Assembly: GCF_016086655.4 (NCBI RefSeq)
Contig: NC_052137.2
Location: forward strand, 34,926,007 to 34,990,006
Direction of reading: 5' to 3'
DNA: 64,000 bases
DNA from: Lepeophtheirus salmonis
Taxonomy: Eukaryota; Arthropoda; Copepoda; Siphonostomatoida; Caligidae
Shown here piece by piece: positions 36,290 to 47,284 of this stretch. Both the position numbers and the translations under genes were made by a program. The notes beneath the pieces are model-generated. The model was not told the DNA's origin and did not search any database. It saw only the letters and a program-made list of their open reading frames with translations. Position 1 is the first letter of the stretch; every line of letters starts with the position of its first letter.

Positions 36290-36680
36290 TAGTTTGAGTT
36301 GTATAAAATATTACCTGCCGGGCTGTAAAATTAAAAGAAACCAAAATATGAATTGATAACGCTAGAAATTTAGACAATCTATCAGAGGACAGTAACTTAT
36401 TTATCATCATCATACTTCATTAGGTCAGCTGCAAGTAGTTATGGGAGCAAGGAAATAAAAATAAAAAAATCCACAAGGACATATGAAGGAATTATTTCGA
36501 CTGAATTATACTCTGAGTCCAACAAGGACTATTACTTATAACTCCCCAGCAGATCTTTAGTACTCCTTTAATAAGCACAATGTACTAGTGATCACTTTTA
36601 AGTTATATGTTCTCTTTTCAGTCGATACTTATATTCAAGTGATTAAATAATCCTGATAGTAGCTTTTTAAAATTTAAAAA
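36290..36680 (+). repeat. Repeat A copy 15, full length
   Basis: ATAACTTATTTATCATCATC and ACTTCATTAGGTCAGCTGC start it. TATACTCTGAGTCCAACAAG, ATAACTCCCCAGCAGATC and CACAATGTACTAGTGATCAC follow, ending near TATTCAAGTGATTAAATAAT. Confidence 0.8.
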
Positions 36681-37030
36681 AACAAAAAAAACACTCTAGA
36701 GATTGTTAAATGATAAAAAAAAATTCACCTGCGTTAGATTAATATTTTATATATCTCTATACCTAGACAAGATTTTTTTTTAGGTTAAAAGAATTTATTT
36801 ATATTCTACAATACAAACAATGTAAATAATGAATAAACATAAAAATAATAGTAGATCATATAAATAAAAAGCCCCAGGACAATTACGTTTAAAAAAAACA
36901 AATTATAAATGAACATTATTGTTCATATTTAATGTTCTGAAGTAAAAAGACCTGTTTTAATATTAAAAAAAAAAGTTCTAAACATGTCTTCTTATCATTA
37001 ACTAGATGAGATTAAAATATTTCACAGACC
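36681..37030. other. No recognised feature
   Basis: AT-rich spacer before the second Cys/His-motif pseudogene. Confidence 0.4.
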
Positions 37031-37600
37031 TCGAAGGACCAAATTTGATGATATTTCCGGTCCATGCCCACAACGAAGATGATGACAGAGAGATTTTGAT
37101 AGAAAGTGCTCAATATCCAGCAGCTGCGCTTATCATTATAGCTCTTAATTCTGCCACACGTACTTGAAATTCAATTCTTAATTTTTTAGCAATCAATGAT
37201 TTAATATTTAATAAAGCAAACTCTACGGCTTTTTGAACAGGAAAAGTATTTTTATTTCTCTTATAAGCTCAAAATAATGTATTTGCCTTTATTGGGTTAG
37301 AAGAAATATCTTCTGCCACACAAACGTTCAATTTGTTCAAATATTTGACGACTCTCATAACTGTGCAATAAGCAAAAGTGTGTAGGGTAGAGTTGAACAT
37401 AAAACCGCAGTCTTTGCACAGATTATAAAATTTGATATTGTCAATGGAAATTTGAAATTGTGCCGTAGATTTGATTCCGTCTAAAATTCCAGAAATTGAT
37501 CGGTGGTTTCTTCGTTCCCATAAAGGAGGAAATGAATTCTTTCTTTTTATCACAAGAGATTGGGAACTTTTCAGTCTTTCAAATATTTGGATAATTTAAC
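37031..37600 (-). pseudogene. Unrecognised Cys/His-motif protein remnant, copy 2
   Basis: Function unknown. From a TAA near 37600 the minus strand stays in one frame to a TGA at 37271-37269, then continues to a second TGA at about 37096. In order it reads ERLKSSQSLVIKRKNSF, SISGILDGI, AQFQIS, then CKDC..H..C (C-X2-C-X8-H-X4-C). VVKYLNKLN, SNPIKANTLF, the TGA, VQKAVEFALLNIKSL and ELRAIMISAAAGY follow. Against copy 1 (316-822) a 47-residue block with the Cys/His motif aligns without gaps, 19 identical by my count, and the final LR.I.ISA block is collinear. About 110 codons of shared order suggest a once-coding gene. The codon choice is less AT-extreme than the flanks. No ATG was found at the start of the open stretch; GTG at 37553 is not a likely eukaryotic start. 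It may be an exon, a pseudogene, or part of a mobile element. Confidence 0.6.
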
Positions 37601-37659
37601 GTTGAATCCTTAGTGTACACTCTCTTCCATAGATTCATTTAGTTTAACTGTCCATTGCT

Positions 37660-37765
37660 AGTGCTGTGTATGTACTTATTTAGGACTGAAGACTGTAGTG
37701 CCACCCAGTTCAGACTGGGTACGATCAAGTTCAGTCCTGCATATCAGTCCTTGATTTTGTACTTA
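37660..37765 (+). repeat. Repeat B-like fragment
   Basis: TTAGGACTGAAGACTGTAG, CCCAGTTCAGACTGGGTAC and AGTTCAGTCCTGCATATCAG carry the AGTCCT/AGGACTGA words of the 59.2-kb MITE. CCCAGTTCAGACTGGG is itself a hairpin. Ends are not preserved. Confidence 0.45.
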
Positions 37766-39388
37766 ATTTTATTTATTCTAACGCGTTTAGCTACTTTCTT
37801 ATAAAGCTTTAGTACCACTCTATTTGTAATCTCTTATAATGATTTATACCGATATGTATGGATTCTGTAAAAAAATGCAATGATAGTATTGACATACCAT
37901 CATTTTGTATTAACCCAATCAAGAATACATCGTTCATACCTATAAAAAACTATTTTATTGTTATTAGTGGGTTCAAATCAGGAACGTATAGTTGTCTGTG
38001 TAATTTTAACGATTAAAACCAACACTTACTTGGGGTGTTTGTACGATTATAATATTGGTGGTACATTATTTATTTATTTGGTCTTCAAATATTTCAAAAA
38101 ATTAGATTTCATATATTAAATAATCAAAACAAAATTTCAGAGTTTTAACAATTAGATATGAGTGAAAGATCATTAATTTTTCCTCCCACTTTGAAGAACA
38201 GACAGATATTACAGATATTTAAATTCGTTGGATTTACCTAAAACTTGGAAGAAGAGGATCACAAGGCCCATATATAAGATCAAGGATGGAAAGATACTTA
38301 CTTCCGAATTTCAAGTATCTTCATGCTCTAGATTTTGAAAGAATTTATAACTCTGAACATTGCTGGAATGATACAAAAAATGTAATACCATTCATTTTCT
38401 ACGTTATCTTCTTAGAAATTCAAAGTGCTCTAAGAAAAAATTAAAACCCAACTAAGGTGTTTGCCTTACCTATAAAAGCATGATTGTTGAGAAGTTGGCG
38501 ATAGTGGTGACTATAAGAGCCGAAGAAAACAGATCTACTCCTATTACATCCCCAGCCCGATATTCTGCCTTCTCCATAAATTTTTTATGGGCATATGAGT
38601 CTTTAGTGGAACTATGTAGGGAGCATAGTACTTGCGCCGATTAATACACAATACTAAAAAATGAAAAAAACTATTTGAGATCTACAGAATAATTTCTGTT
38701 GATTAATTATCGTTTGTTAATGTTATCAAACTACTGCTTATTCTTTTTATGACATTTTTAGCTATTTTGTGGCTTTGTTTTGTTTATTAATTTACTCTCA
38801 TTTTTTTAGAAGGAACCTTTGGCTAAGAATGATTTGATAAATAATATCATACTTATTTGCATTCAAATATATTTATTTCAAGATGTTTTTTCTTTTGGTT
38901 TAGAAAATTAATTTTTAATTATAATCTATATTTATATGTATATTTTTTTTTGTATGTAACTTTTAGAAATATATTAAGTTAGTAATTACAAAAAATATTT
39001 TATCAGCTAACTTTGCTTAAGACTAACATAAAATTGGAAAATAATACTTCCCTTCATTAACTTTTTGATAGATTATGTACAATCAAAAATGGTGGGTTAC
39101 AAGGAGTGAGTTTAATCTCCCATTTTTAGCAAAAGGGAGTTGAATTATGGAAATTAAATAGAGTATTTTTTATGAAGGGAATTATGATTCAATTAGCACC
39201 TTTTTCAAAAAAATTTAAATAGTCACTCAGGCCACATTTTTGCCGGATTAACTTAGCTTTAATTGTGCTGAGAAATAGCACATTTGAAGGCAAACGATTA
39301 AAAATTAATATTCTTCTTGGCGCCCAAATTTATTAAACAAAGTGTGATGAGTATTAAGCCAACAAAAAAACTTGCAAGGACATGAACA
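37766..39388. other. No assigned gene; one GC-richer patch
   Basis: 38160-38650 is less AT-rich than its surroundings. It contains wording such as CTACTCCTATTACATCCCCA, but reads with many stops in all frames I followed. It may be an old transposon interior. The rest is AT-rich. Confidence 0.4.
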
Positions 39389-39389
39389 G

Positions 39390-39755
39390 AATATGTTTTG
39401 TGGCAACGAAGGATTCTAAGTGAAGTGTATTCTAAAGGAGTACACTTAACAGCACATTTCATTAGACTAGCTAAACGTAGAAGCTATGAGAGAAAATAAA
39501 TCAGGAGAAATCCCACTCTGTATCTAGCAAAAATATTGGCAGAAGTTACTCCATTTTCGATTCGCAATTTTACTTTGGACTTATACTGATAACTCCTCAA
39601 CAAATTGTGAGGGTTACTCTCCGTCATTTATGAGAGCACACCAACTAGTGGCTGCACTTAATATTAAAATAATATTTCTTCAAGAATGAAAGAATAATGA
39701 TAACAGTTTAAGAAAAGAAAATACACATTTCAAGTTACCAAAACCATAAAAACTT
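39390..39755 (+). repeat. Repeat A copy 16
   Basis: CACATTTCATTAGACTAGC, ATCCCACTCTGTATCTAGCA, ACTCCTCAACAAATTGTG, GGTTACTCTCCGTCATTTAT and TTTCAAGTTACC follow family order. Confidence 0.8.
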
Positions 39756-39824
39756 GCACTCCTAAAATTGTCATTAGATTTACGACTCTAATGGCTGTTA
39801 AAAATATTTAAAAGTTTTTTGTTT

Positions 39825-40165
39825 TTTTAAAGCTACTATCATTATTCATAAATCAATGAGGCTTGGACATCTAATTATAAAAATATGTCAAATCACGAAT
39901 AATAGAGTGTAATTCTGAGGCTTTGCTAGGAAGTTATAAAGTGACGGCACCTTATTGGCCTCGGAGTGGAATTGAGGATCGTCATTCTTGTAAATAATGC
40001 CTATATCCTTGCTAAGGCAAATAATTTTTCTTTATTTCCTTCACCTCGTAGCTGCTCACAGCTAATCTAATAAAACGTCATGACAGCTGAGCTGCTTTCC
40101 AATATATCCCAAATATTTTCAAATTACCAGTATGACCACGATAACTTTTGCTATCTTTTTTTTTT
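39825..40165 (-). repeat. Repeat A copy 17, reversed
   Basis: Inverted relative to copy 16, 70 bp away. GGCCTCGGAGTGGAATTGAG, GATCGTCATTC, CACAGCTAATCTAATAAAAC and GTCATGACAGCTGAGCTGCT are all clear. The variant tail lies at its left. Confidence 0.85.
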
Positions 40166-41338
40166 ACATAACAGCAGGTCATTTTATCTTCTTTTTTAAT
40201 GACCTTTCTTTTAATTTTTTGAGCTTGTTTATTTTATGGATATTGTTTAAAATTTATAAGTATAAAAAGAAATAATATGTCCTAGAAAACAAGGACGATT
40301 GATTACCCTTATCTTGTCATTTCATAGAAATGGAAGAATCACACATACAGCTTGACTTATTTTTTATTTATTTATTTTACACATATTACATCAGTCAAAA
40401 ATCAAAAATGTTTGTTATCAAATAAATAAATAATACAATGTCCCAATAATAATTATAAAAAAAAAAGAAAACTACAAATAAGTCAATGTTATGAATTTAC
40501 AAAAATTGTTGTTTTGGAGTTTTGAATTATTACATCGATCTTTTCAATGAAGCCCTCCGGGAACCCAAATAGTGTCAATCCATTTTTCTCGCTGTACGAA
40601 AGCTCTCATACCTCCGAACAATTATTTTTAAACTAGTCATGTATCAAGCTGAATTGGACGGTTTATATTTGACAAAGTCAATAGAATGATCACAGGAATC
40701 ACTATAGAAAAAGCTGCATATTTAGAAGCAGATAATCAATCTATTACTCTCAAAATTTGCCTATGAATTGGGATCTCTGCATTTCTATTTATTGGCAATA
40801 AGAGTTATAATGTCCAAAAGAGGGAAATGTATTGCACGGCAGATCATATTTTTTACAACTATAAATGTAGGTTTCACTGAAGTTCTAATCAACAATAAAA
40901 GTACCGTGTTAGCATTTGGTTTTCAAATGATTCTAACATTCCTAATTTACAAGTTAATATAGAATTATGATAGGAAACAAAGTTTTTGGGAATTAAAGTT
41001 AATGGCAAAAAAGATAAAAAACAAAATTTGGCTACTTGGAAATTTTGATTTTTTTGCAAGTTTGTACGTAAGAAGAGAGATAAGAGTTATTTTGAAACAA
41101 ATTATCCATTCTCTTTTTCTTTTCCTAATAAAAACTTTAGATAAGGATTAATGTTTAAACTGGGGAAATAAGTAATTAATTAAAAAGTAATTGCAATACT
41201 TAATCTCTGACTTTTAAATGAGTTTAATAAGACGTAATATTTATTGGGTAGAAGTTTGCTGAGAAGTTAGATAAATAAACAGTTATTACATCTACACCAT
41301 CCATAAATATTTACTATTTCAATTAGATAATGTTACAA
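40166..41338. other. No recognised gene
   Basis: A 64-codon plus frame at 40768-40962 has no domain. AT-rich with poly-A/T runs near 40165 and 40460. Confidence 0.4.
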
Positions 41339-41339
41339 C

Positions 41340-41750
41340 TGTGGCCCATCAACACAAAAGTAAGATAGAATGATTTTTTAAAAGTAAATTGATTTTACCA
41401 CAAACTACTAACAACTTAATTAAAGAAATTAATCTGATTAACCTGTATGGGGTAATCACAGGTTGCACATTATTTATCCAAAATTGATTGTCACCGTAAA
41501 AGAATGATAAATGAACAGTTTTTTTGTTTTTTTTGAAAGGCCATATCAGCGGCAATAAAAGTATCTGCAATCAAATCAAAGTTCAAAACTACCCAAAAAA
41601 TGTTTGAGTATCTCATCTCATCCTACAAATTTAAATACAAAGTCCATAATTGTTTCAAATAACTTTTGGGAAAATTGGGGTAAAAAATAAACTGGGATTT
41701 TTTTCTTTTTCTAGATTTTTGTTCAATATTATTTTATATTGACGCTCTAT
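41340..41750 (-). mobile_element. Repeat C element, reversed
   Basis: CTGTGGCCCATCAACACAAA at the left and TTGTTCAATATTATTTTATA then TTGACGCTCT at the right are the two C termini. ATCTCATCCTACAAATTTAA in the interior matches other copies. Confidence 0.65.
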
Positions 41751-41941
41751 TAATATTTATTGTATTTAAAAAGATGAATCCTCACTTTTTTATAACTATT
41801 TAAATAGAAGATTGGGATATTTGACCCACAATTGAGTTGAATCAGATTGGCACACATTTTTGACATTTAAAATATACTTATTTATAGTATCGGATGCCAT
41901 TTTTGAAAGAATATCACTTTTTTAGAAAGCTGTTTCTTAAA

Positions 41942-42965
41942 TATGCGGTGCATCAACATAAAAACAATTTTGAACAAAAGTCAAGGAAAGGAAAAAAATC
42001 CCAAATTATTTTTTCCCTTCATATTTGCAGAGAGCCCAACATTTCATAGAAATACCTAGTGCATGTGTCTACTAATTGCAGTAGCATGCATGACCAAATT
42101 ACGAAAAGCGTGGTTTGATGGAATCAAGAATCGATTATTTATAACCAATTTGAAAAATTTCTGATTATTCTATTTAGCTATACTTTTAATTCGATATGTT
42201 CTCCTTCAGAAGGAAGAACAAGATTGACACATCAATGACCATGTTGGTAGCTTAAGGCCGTATCCATGGCATAGAAATTAATATCCAGGACGCCACCAAC
42301 TAGTATGGTATAAGGAGTTGAGGTCAGGGCTGAAGGAAGGCGACATTGAGGCAGGCCGGAAGTCAGCCATATTCTTGCTGCAGAAGTTTTGATTCTTTTT
42401 TTATGTATGTGGCTATAATGGACTTCTTGATGTAGTAAGCAGTCCTGATGAAGATACCAAAGGCCTCTTTAGCCTTCTTGGCACTGACTCCAAGAGATGA
42501 GATCACACACGTGATACGTATTTTGGTTGTTGCTCTGACATTTTTATACTTAAAGACATGGGATAAATACAGAACTTGTTTATTTTTGTTTCAGCTGTCG
42601 TTTGGTTGTCTACTGTAATCTCATCATTATAAATAACAACCCTAAAATTGTAATTTAAAAGCTACTGCATGTTTTGGGCCCTCATTCTATATTGGAAACA
42701 ATTATTGACTCTAAATTATAATTTATGGGATAAGTTATGATCCCCAAAATTTTTAGAGATACCTTATTACATTTATTTGATTTAAGAGAATTATATTTGC
42801 CCCCATACACTTTTTCTTTTATTGTGACGATCAATTTTACTTACTTTATGTACAATTTACAACCCACCCAAACTATTAATAATAATAACATAGAAATATA
42901 ATCCTCACTCAATCGAGAAAAATCATTCTAGCTTGCTTTTGTGCTGACAAGACATATATTATGAT
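41942..42965 (+). mobile_element. Repeat C element carrying a deleted transposase
   Basis: The left end is ATATGCGGTGCATCAACATA then TTTTGAACAAAAGTCAAGGA. The right end is TCTAGCTTGCTTTTGTGCTG then ACAAGACATATATTATG. At about 1 kb it is longer than the 390-bp copies. The extra material includes the transposase remnant at 42255-42535, so this may link the MITE-like copies to their source. Confidence 0.65.
42255..42535 (-). pseudogene. Tc1/mariner transposase, N- and C-parts joined by internal deletion
   Basis: On the minus strand, one frame (about 42530-42375) reads CVISSLGVSAKKAKEAFGIF then IRTAYYIKK, a typical N-terminal helix-turn-helix. A second frame (about 42385-42270) reads NMADFRPASMSPSFSPDLNS then LYHTSWW, which resembles the C-terminal WPPxSPDLNPLD block. 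Only some 30 codons separate the two, whereas roughly 200 are expected, so the catalytic centre (first two aspartates) is deleted. A stop and a shift are also present. It lies within the 1-kb C element. Products of this kind cannot transpose themselves but could be mobilised by an intact relative. Confidence 0.6.
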
Positions 42966-43443
42966 TCTATTTATTGTTTCTACAAATACAAATTTTGAAG
43001 TAAATATATACACGCATTTTTAGAAGCTTTATTAATATGAGCTATGATTTTTTTTTTAAATTTTTGATATGTAAGTGTACTATAAACAAATAAATGACTT
43101 GATAAAAGATATAACTACAAAAAAAAATATTCAAACATAGATAGAAAAATACACTCAAGTTTCCTTTCTAAAATGAAAAGCATTTTCATAATTAACGTTC
43201 TTCTACTGCATTAATATTTTTTTTTTTTATTCTAATTGTATGTGTACTCGCTTCATAATCCGATTAAATACATTTCAATCCTTTCTAGTCAAATCCTCTC
43301 TTTTTTCTATTTTAGTAATTAACATATTAATTCAACCAAAAATAAATCGATAAATAGTATAAAGAAACGTTTTATTTTTTCAATTTTTAAAGTTCAACTT
43401 CCCACGAATATTAATATGGATATGTATCAAACTCAATATAGTC
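42966..43443. other. No recognised feature
   Basis: AT-rich with T-runs near 43050 and 43220. Nothing else seen. Confidence 0.4.
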
Positions 43444-43444
43444 A

Positions 43445-43640
43445 TACGTAGTTGGATTTCGGTCTGAAAATTTTAGACCAGTCTGAGAATGTTATAATTT
43501 GAAGTGTACCAAACTGATTGAGTTGGTCTTGATCGGTCTTACAGAAAGTATTTATCCAGCCTGTTAAATAGAAAATTTTGGTGTTCCAACAAAAAATTCG
43601 CTCAAAATAGGACCAAAAGAACAATTCAATGAGAATCGGC
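43445..43640 (+). repeat. Repeat B fragment, left end
   Basis: GTAGTTGGATTTCGGTCTGA, TTTTAGACCAGTCTGAG, TTGGTCTTGATCGGTC and GAATCGGCC are the CGGTC/GACC words of family B. The right terminus is lost. Confidence 0.5.
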
Positions 43641-44560
43641 CATACAAAAAATATAGGTATGGATGTGTCTCATTTAAAATTAAGTCAATTTATTGAGACC
43701 AAAAAAAATGGATACACGACTAAAAAACGATTAAATTTTGCTCTACGATTCTTACAATAAAGTACAGAGACTAGATCAGGGGCCTCTAACGTCCTTTCTA
43801 AATCTGTTGATTTATTCTTTGTATTATTACTTATTTATTTTGATTTACTTATTTGCTTATTTGTTGCGTCGCTACTCGGGGTTTAAGGGGTATATACACC
43901 CCCCCCCCCTTCCCCACAAGAAAAGAATATCATATATATATATTTGGGTGTACCGTAATGACAAAAGTTTGAATTTGATATCGCCGGATATTTTTCATTC
44001 CTCTAAATAAGAATGTAACCCTAAAAGGTAAAAAAAAATGGACATTCAAGGACTCATTTGGATTTGAAAATCTGTACAATGTCTAGAAGAAGGAAAATTT
44101 GGAGTTGTTTGAATAAATTATCGATTTAAATCCAATTAAATATATTTTATTCTATTAAGTAATAGTGATGAAACCTTTATTTTACAACAATATTTTTACA
44201 ATCTTTCTCTAACTTGTCTCATAGTATGAGTATTTTAGTTCCAAGCATACTACCAATAAATAAATATTTTCTTTTGGTACCGCGTATAACATGTATTTAT
44301 CAAGACGTTTCTCTTCATTTGTATTACTCAAATCTCGTTTTTGATACTAAGTGTCTAATATTGATTATTATTAAATCTTTTTTTGTTGTTCATTTATTAC
44401 AAAAAAGGCACCCTATTTAACAAATTTATAGTATTGGACTACAAAAACTATCAATAAAACTTTTAAAAATATGAGCTTATACTTATTATTCCCTAAATTG
44501 TGAGATTGTTTTTTTAATGTTTAATGCTTATTTTTATATTATAGAAGTTTAATATTTGTC
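43641..44560. other. No gene; C-run and AT microsatellite
   Basis: Poly-C near 43897-43910 and (AT)n near 43930-43942. The 90-codon plus frame at 43738-44010 runs through the C-run and is not convincing. Confidence 0.4.
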
Positions 44561-44562
44561 AT

Positions 44563-44763
44563 TCAATATGGATACATACTAATCAGTTGACTTTTAGGAA
44601 TGATTACCGTGATAAAAGGCTCAGTGGCGTTGTTCAAATCCTTGATAGTAATAATTGAAGTATAATACCGATTAAGGTTAGGTGAACAGTATGACCGTAC
44701 TTTGATGTATACCCATTCACTTCCATATCTTATGTCTCTTATTTTTGATAGCCCAAATTTCAT
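44563..44763 (-). CDS. Unassigned 66-codon frame
   Basis: It starts with a true ATG (MKFGLSKIRDIRYGSEWVY) and ends KSQLISMYPY. The composition is mixed (charged and aromatic), unlike the Phe/Ile/Asn-rich chance frames around it. I recognise no domain, signal peptide or membrane segment. It could be an exon or a transposon scrap. Nothing nearby on the same strand supports a larger gene model. Confidence 0.2.
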   Translation of the reverse strand: MKFGLSKIRDIRYGSEWVYIKVRSYCSPNLNRYYTSIITIKDLNNATEPFITVIIPKSQLISMYPY

Positions 44764-44934
44764 ATCTTCTTGTTTAGAGTTTGACAGTAAATAAAGTAGA
44801 AAAAACTACTAAGCAAATGACAATATTTCACCTGTATGTTATTACAAAAATTGGAGATATAAAAAAAAATCGTTCAATTTTTCAATATAGTCCTAAACAT
44901 TGAATACCAATAAAATTTATCAATATTTTGCATA

Positions 44935-45025
44935 CATAGGTTTTATAATGAAAGGATCAAATGAGAAAGGCGAGACAATTTATAGTAAAACATTGATTTT
45001 CAAGGCCCACTTTAGTATAAACTTG
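44935..45025 (-). repeat. Repeat F copy 2, reversed
   Basis: TTTTATAATGAAAGGATCAA, AAAGGCGAGACAATTTATAG and TTGATTTTCAAGGCCCAC are the reverse of family F (TCATCCTTTCATTATAAAA). Confidence 0.6.
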
Positions 45026-46050
45026 TACTTATATTAACAAAAATTATTTTAAACTCCAGTTTCTATTAGAGCTTATAAAAATGAATGTCTAAGATTTTGG
45101 TCTCTCAGATAATTTTTGCAGGGCTTGCAATATTTCAAAAAACTCTGATAATCTTTTTAACGTAAAGCCTTGAAAATCAGTAGCAAAACGTATCTGCTAG
45201 CTTGTTTTACTTTTTTAGCTTGTTTTATTTTTTTAGCTTGTTAAACATGGTCATACGCATTGTATTATAGCACAGATGAAATAACTTTATCATGTTTTGT
45301 CATTTTCCTTCATGCCGTATGAAGCTTTCTTTTCTTTTGCAGAATTTGCCGGCAAGGTGAATTCATGGAGGTTGCAAAGTTAGTTATAATGTAACAGAGG
45401 CGTCTGCAATGGCTGGGCGGGAGGGGCTGTAACTGATCATTTTTTATCAGCAACTGGCCATACAACATTTTACTTCTAATAATCAAAAGATTGACAAATT
45501 ATATATGAAAGCTCTGTATATTGTTTAATAATTACATAGTATCAAAGACAATGATTTGGATGGGATTTAGTCAATTGTTAAATTATAACTTTTTATGTCA
45601 TTTCCTAGCAAACGTCTATGAAAGGTATTCAAGCAACATTATAATAACGGTTATGTTCGCTCCCTCCAGCGTTAACAATAATTACATGGCAAAATTATTT
45701 TCTAGTTATAGGAAAATACTCAAATTAATTAAGACAGATAATTTACAATCAATTTCCAATGCTTAGAGGATGTTATACGCAAATAGCAATAATTTCACCT
45801 CTTTGGATTTCCTGAAACTTTTGAACAAGATCTACGACCACTGGGATAAGATAGTTACATATGAGTAATACAAGTTAGCTTATGATTAGTTACTAATATT
45901 AGTAAATATGATAATAGAGAATAATCTTAAAAAAATAATTAAGGATTTGAGTTGGACTTCAACGTTCTAGAGTCTAGGTTCTCAACCGAGCTCTTTATAA
46001 ACCCCCCGCTTGCTCTTTTCTTTATCTCCAATATATCGATCATTCTATGT
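45026..46050. other. No gene; repeat E-like GC patch
   Basis: GGCGTCTGCAATGGCTGGGC then GGGAGGGGCTGTAACTG at about 45400-45440 resembles the GC-rich end of repeat E. The 81-codon frame at 45521-45766 has no domain. Confidence 0.4.
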
Positions 46051-46055
46051 TGACG

Positions 46056-46425
46056 TCATTTAACGGGAATCTTGTACATTTGTTTAATTCTATAATAAGT
46101 AATAACACAGAAGAACCATCCCGAATCCCTCTGGTCTAGATAATTCCCTGGTCCGTCAGTAAGCTTTATACACGGTAATAATTCATCATTTTTCTGTAAT
46201 CTCTGACTGGACAGAGACGGCTTACAAAGGATCTCCATTGGACATACTCTTCCAGCCTTTGTGGAATAGGCAAAATTTTATTTTTAACCACATATATTAT
46301 CCCTTGGACTTTAGAGATAATATATTCAATTTTCCGCTTCTGTTTATATTTCGAAGACGTTGCTACAAGCCAATCTGAAGGGCAAAGTTCTTGTCCGTAC
46401 TTTTCACGGATAATACAATCCACCA
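46056..46425 (-). pseudogene. Unassigned coding-like region in two overlapping frames
   Basis: On the minus strand, from an ATG at about 46425, one frame reads MVDCIIREKYGQELCPSDWL through QRLEEYVQWRSF to NYYRV and stops at 46166. An overlapping frame continues KNDELLPCIKLTDGPG, YLDQRDSGWFFCVITYYRIK and ends at 46056. Both have balanced composition and normal-looking codons, so one frameshift in the overlap (about 46170-46235) could join them into about 120 codons. I cannot name a family. It might be a decayed host exon or a transposon-borne frame. Confidence 0.3.
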
Positions 46426-46527
46426 TTTTAACAATGAGCAAAAATAAAACAAATGGAATGATATCTTGATGTGTTCTTTCGTTTTAGAGCCTTGACTATA
46501 TGGCTGTGATTATTTTAAGGTGCAACA

Positions 46528-46940
46528 TAATATGTGGTGAGTCAACATAAGAATAATATTGAACAAATCAAGATAAGGAAATAATTATCTTCAAACAGCC
46601 CAATGATTCATAAATATATATGAATCAATTATAAACTTTGTATTCAAATTTGTTAGATGAGATAAGATAACTAAGTATTTTACCTATAGTTTAGAACCTT
46701 GATTTGATTTAAGATACTTATATTCACCACGCTAGGGTCTTTCAAATAAATCCTGTCAATTTCTTATAATTTTATTGTGACAATCAATTTTGGGTACATT
46801 TAATTGCAATTTGTAGCACATTTATAATAGAGTTTGAAAAATATTTGGTCGATAGAAGTAGACAATAATTCTTAGAAGAATACCAATATAATTCACACAC
46901 AATTTAAGCAAATTTTCTAGTTGGATTTTGCGTTTACATA
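46528..46940 (+). mobile_element. Repeat C element
   Basis: ATGTGGTGAGTCAACATAAG, TTGAACAAATCAAGATAAGG at the left. The internal GTGACAATCAATTTTGG is also found in the 42.8-kb copy (GTGACGATCAATTTTA). The right end is TTTCTAGTTGGATTTTGCGT then TTACATATA. Confidence 0.7.
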
Positions 46941-47283
46941 TATAAAATAATTTTTTGGATTAATCTCTACTTGGTCTAATCTCAGTCCTCACTCCTTCAA
47001 TGTAATGATTTAGCTTTAAAGTCCACGAACAAAGCAACTGCCTGAATTTAAAATACATTTTCCTATCAATCAACTTTTTTTTCTTTGTCTCGACTCTGGC
47101 TTGGTTTCATATCGAGTAAAGTGGCCTTAAAATTCCGTAATAACTAATGGACTTGTGCGCTTGTTTGAAGTTACTCATTTGTTTATAGTTAGTAATTTAT
47201 CAATTGAAAGTCAGATATACTATTAATTGGATGTTGTAAAAAGAAGAAACATTGACAACAAAGCTGTTATATGATGTTACTAT
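46941..47283. other. No recognised feature
   Basis: AT-rich spacer. No repeat family assigned. Confidence 0.4.
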
Positions 47284-47284
47284 G

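Noticed and set aside
37269..37271. In-frame TGA of the second Cys/His-motif copy as a selenocysteine codon
   Set aside because: Copy 1 has a valine codon at that aligned position, the gene is already fragmentary, and no SECIS-like structure was identified. A simple nonsense change is more likely.
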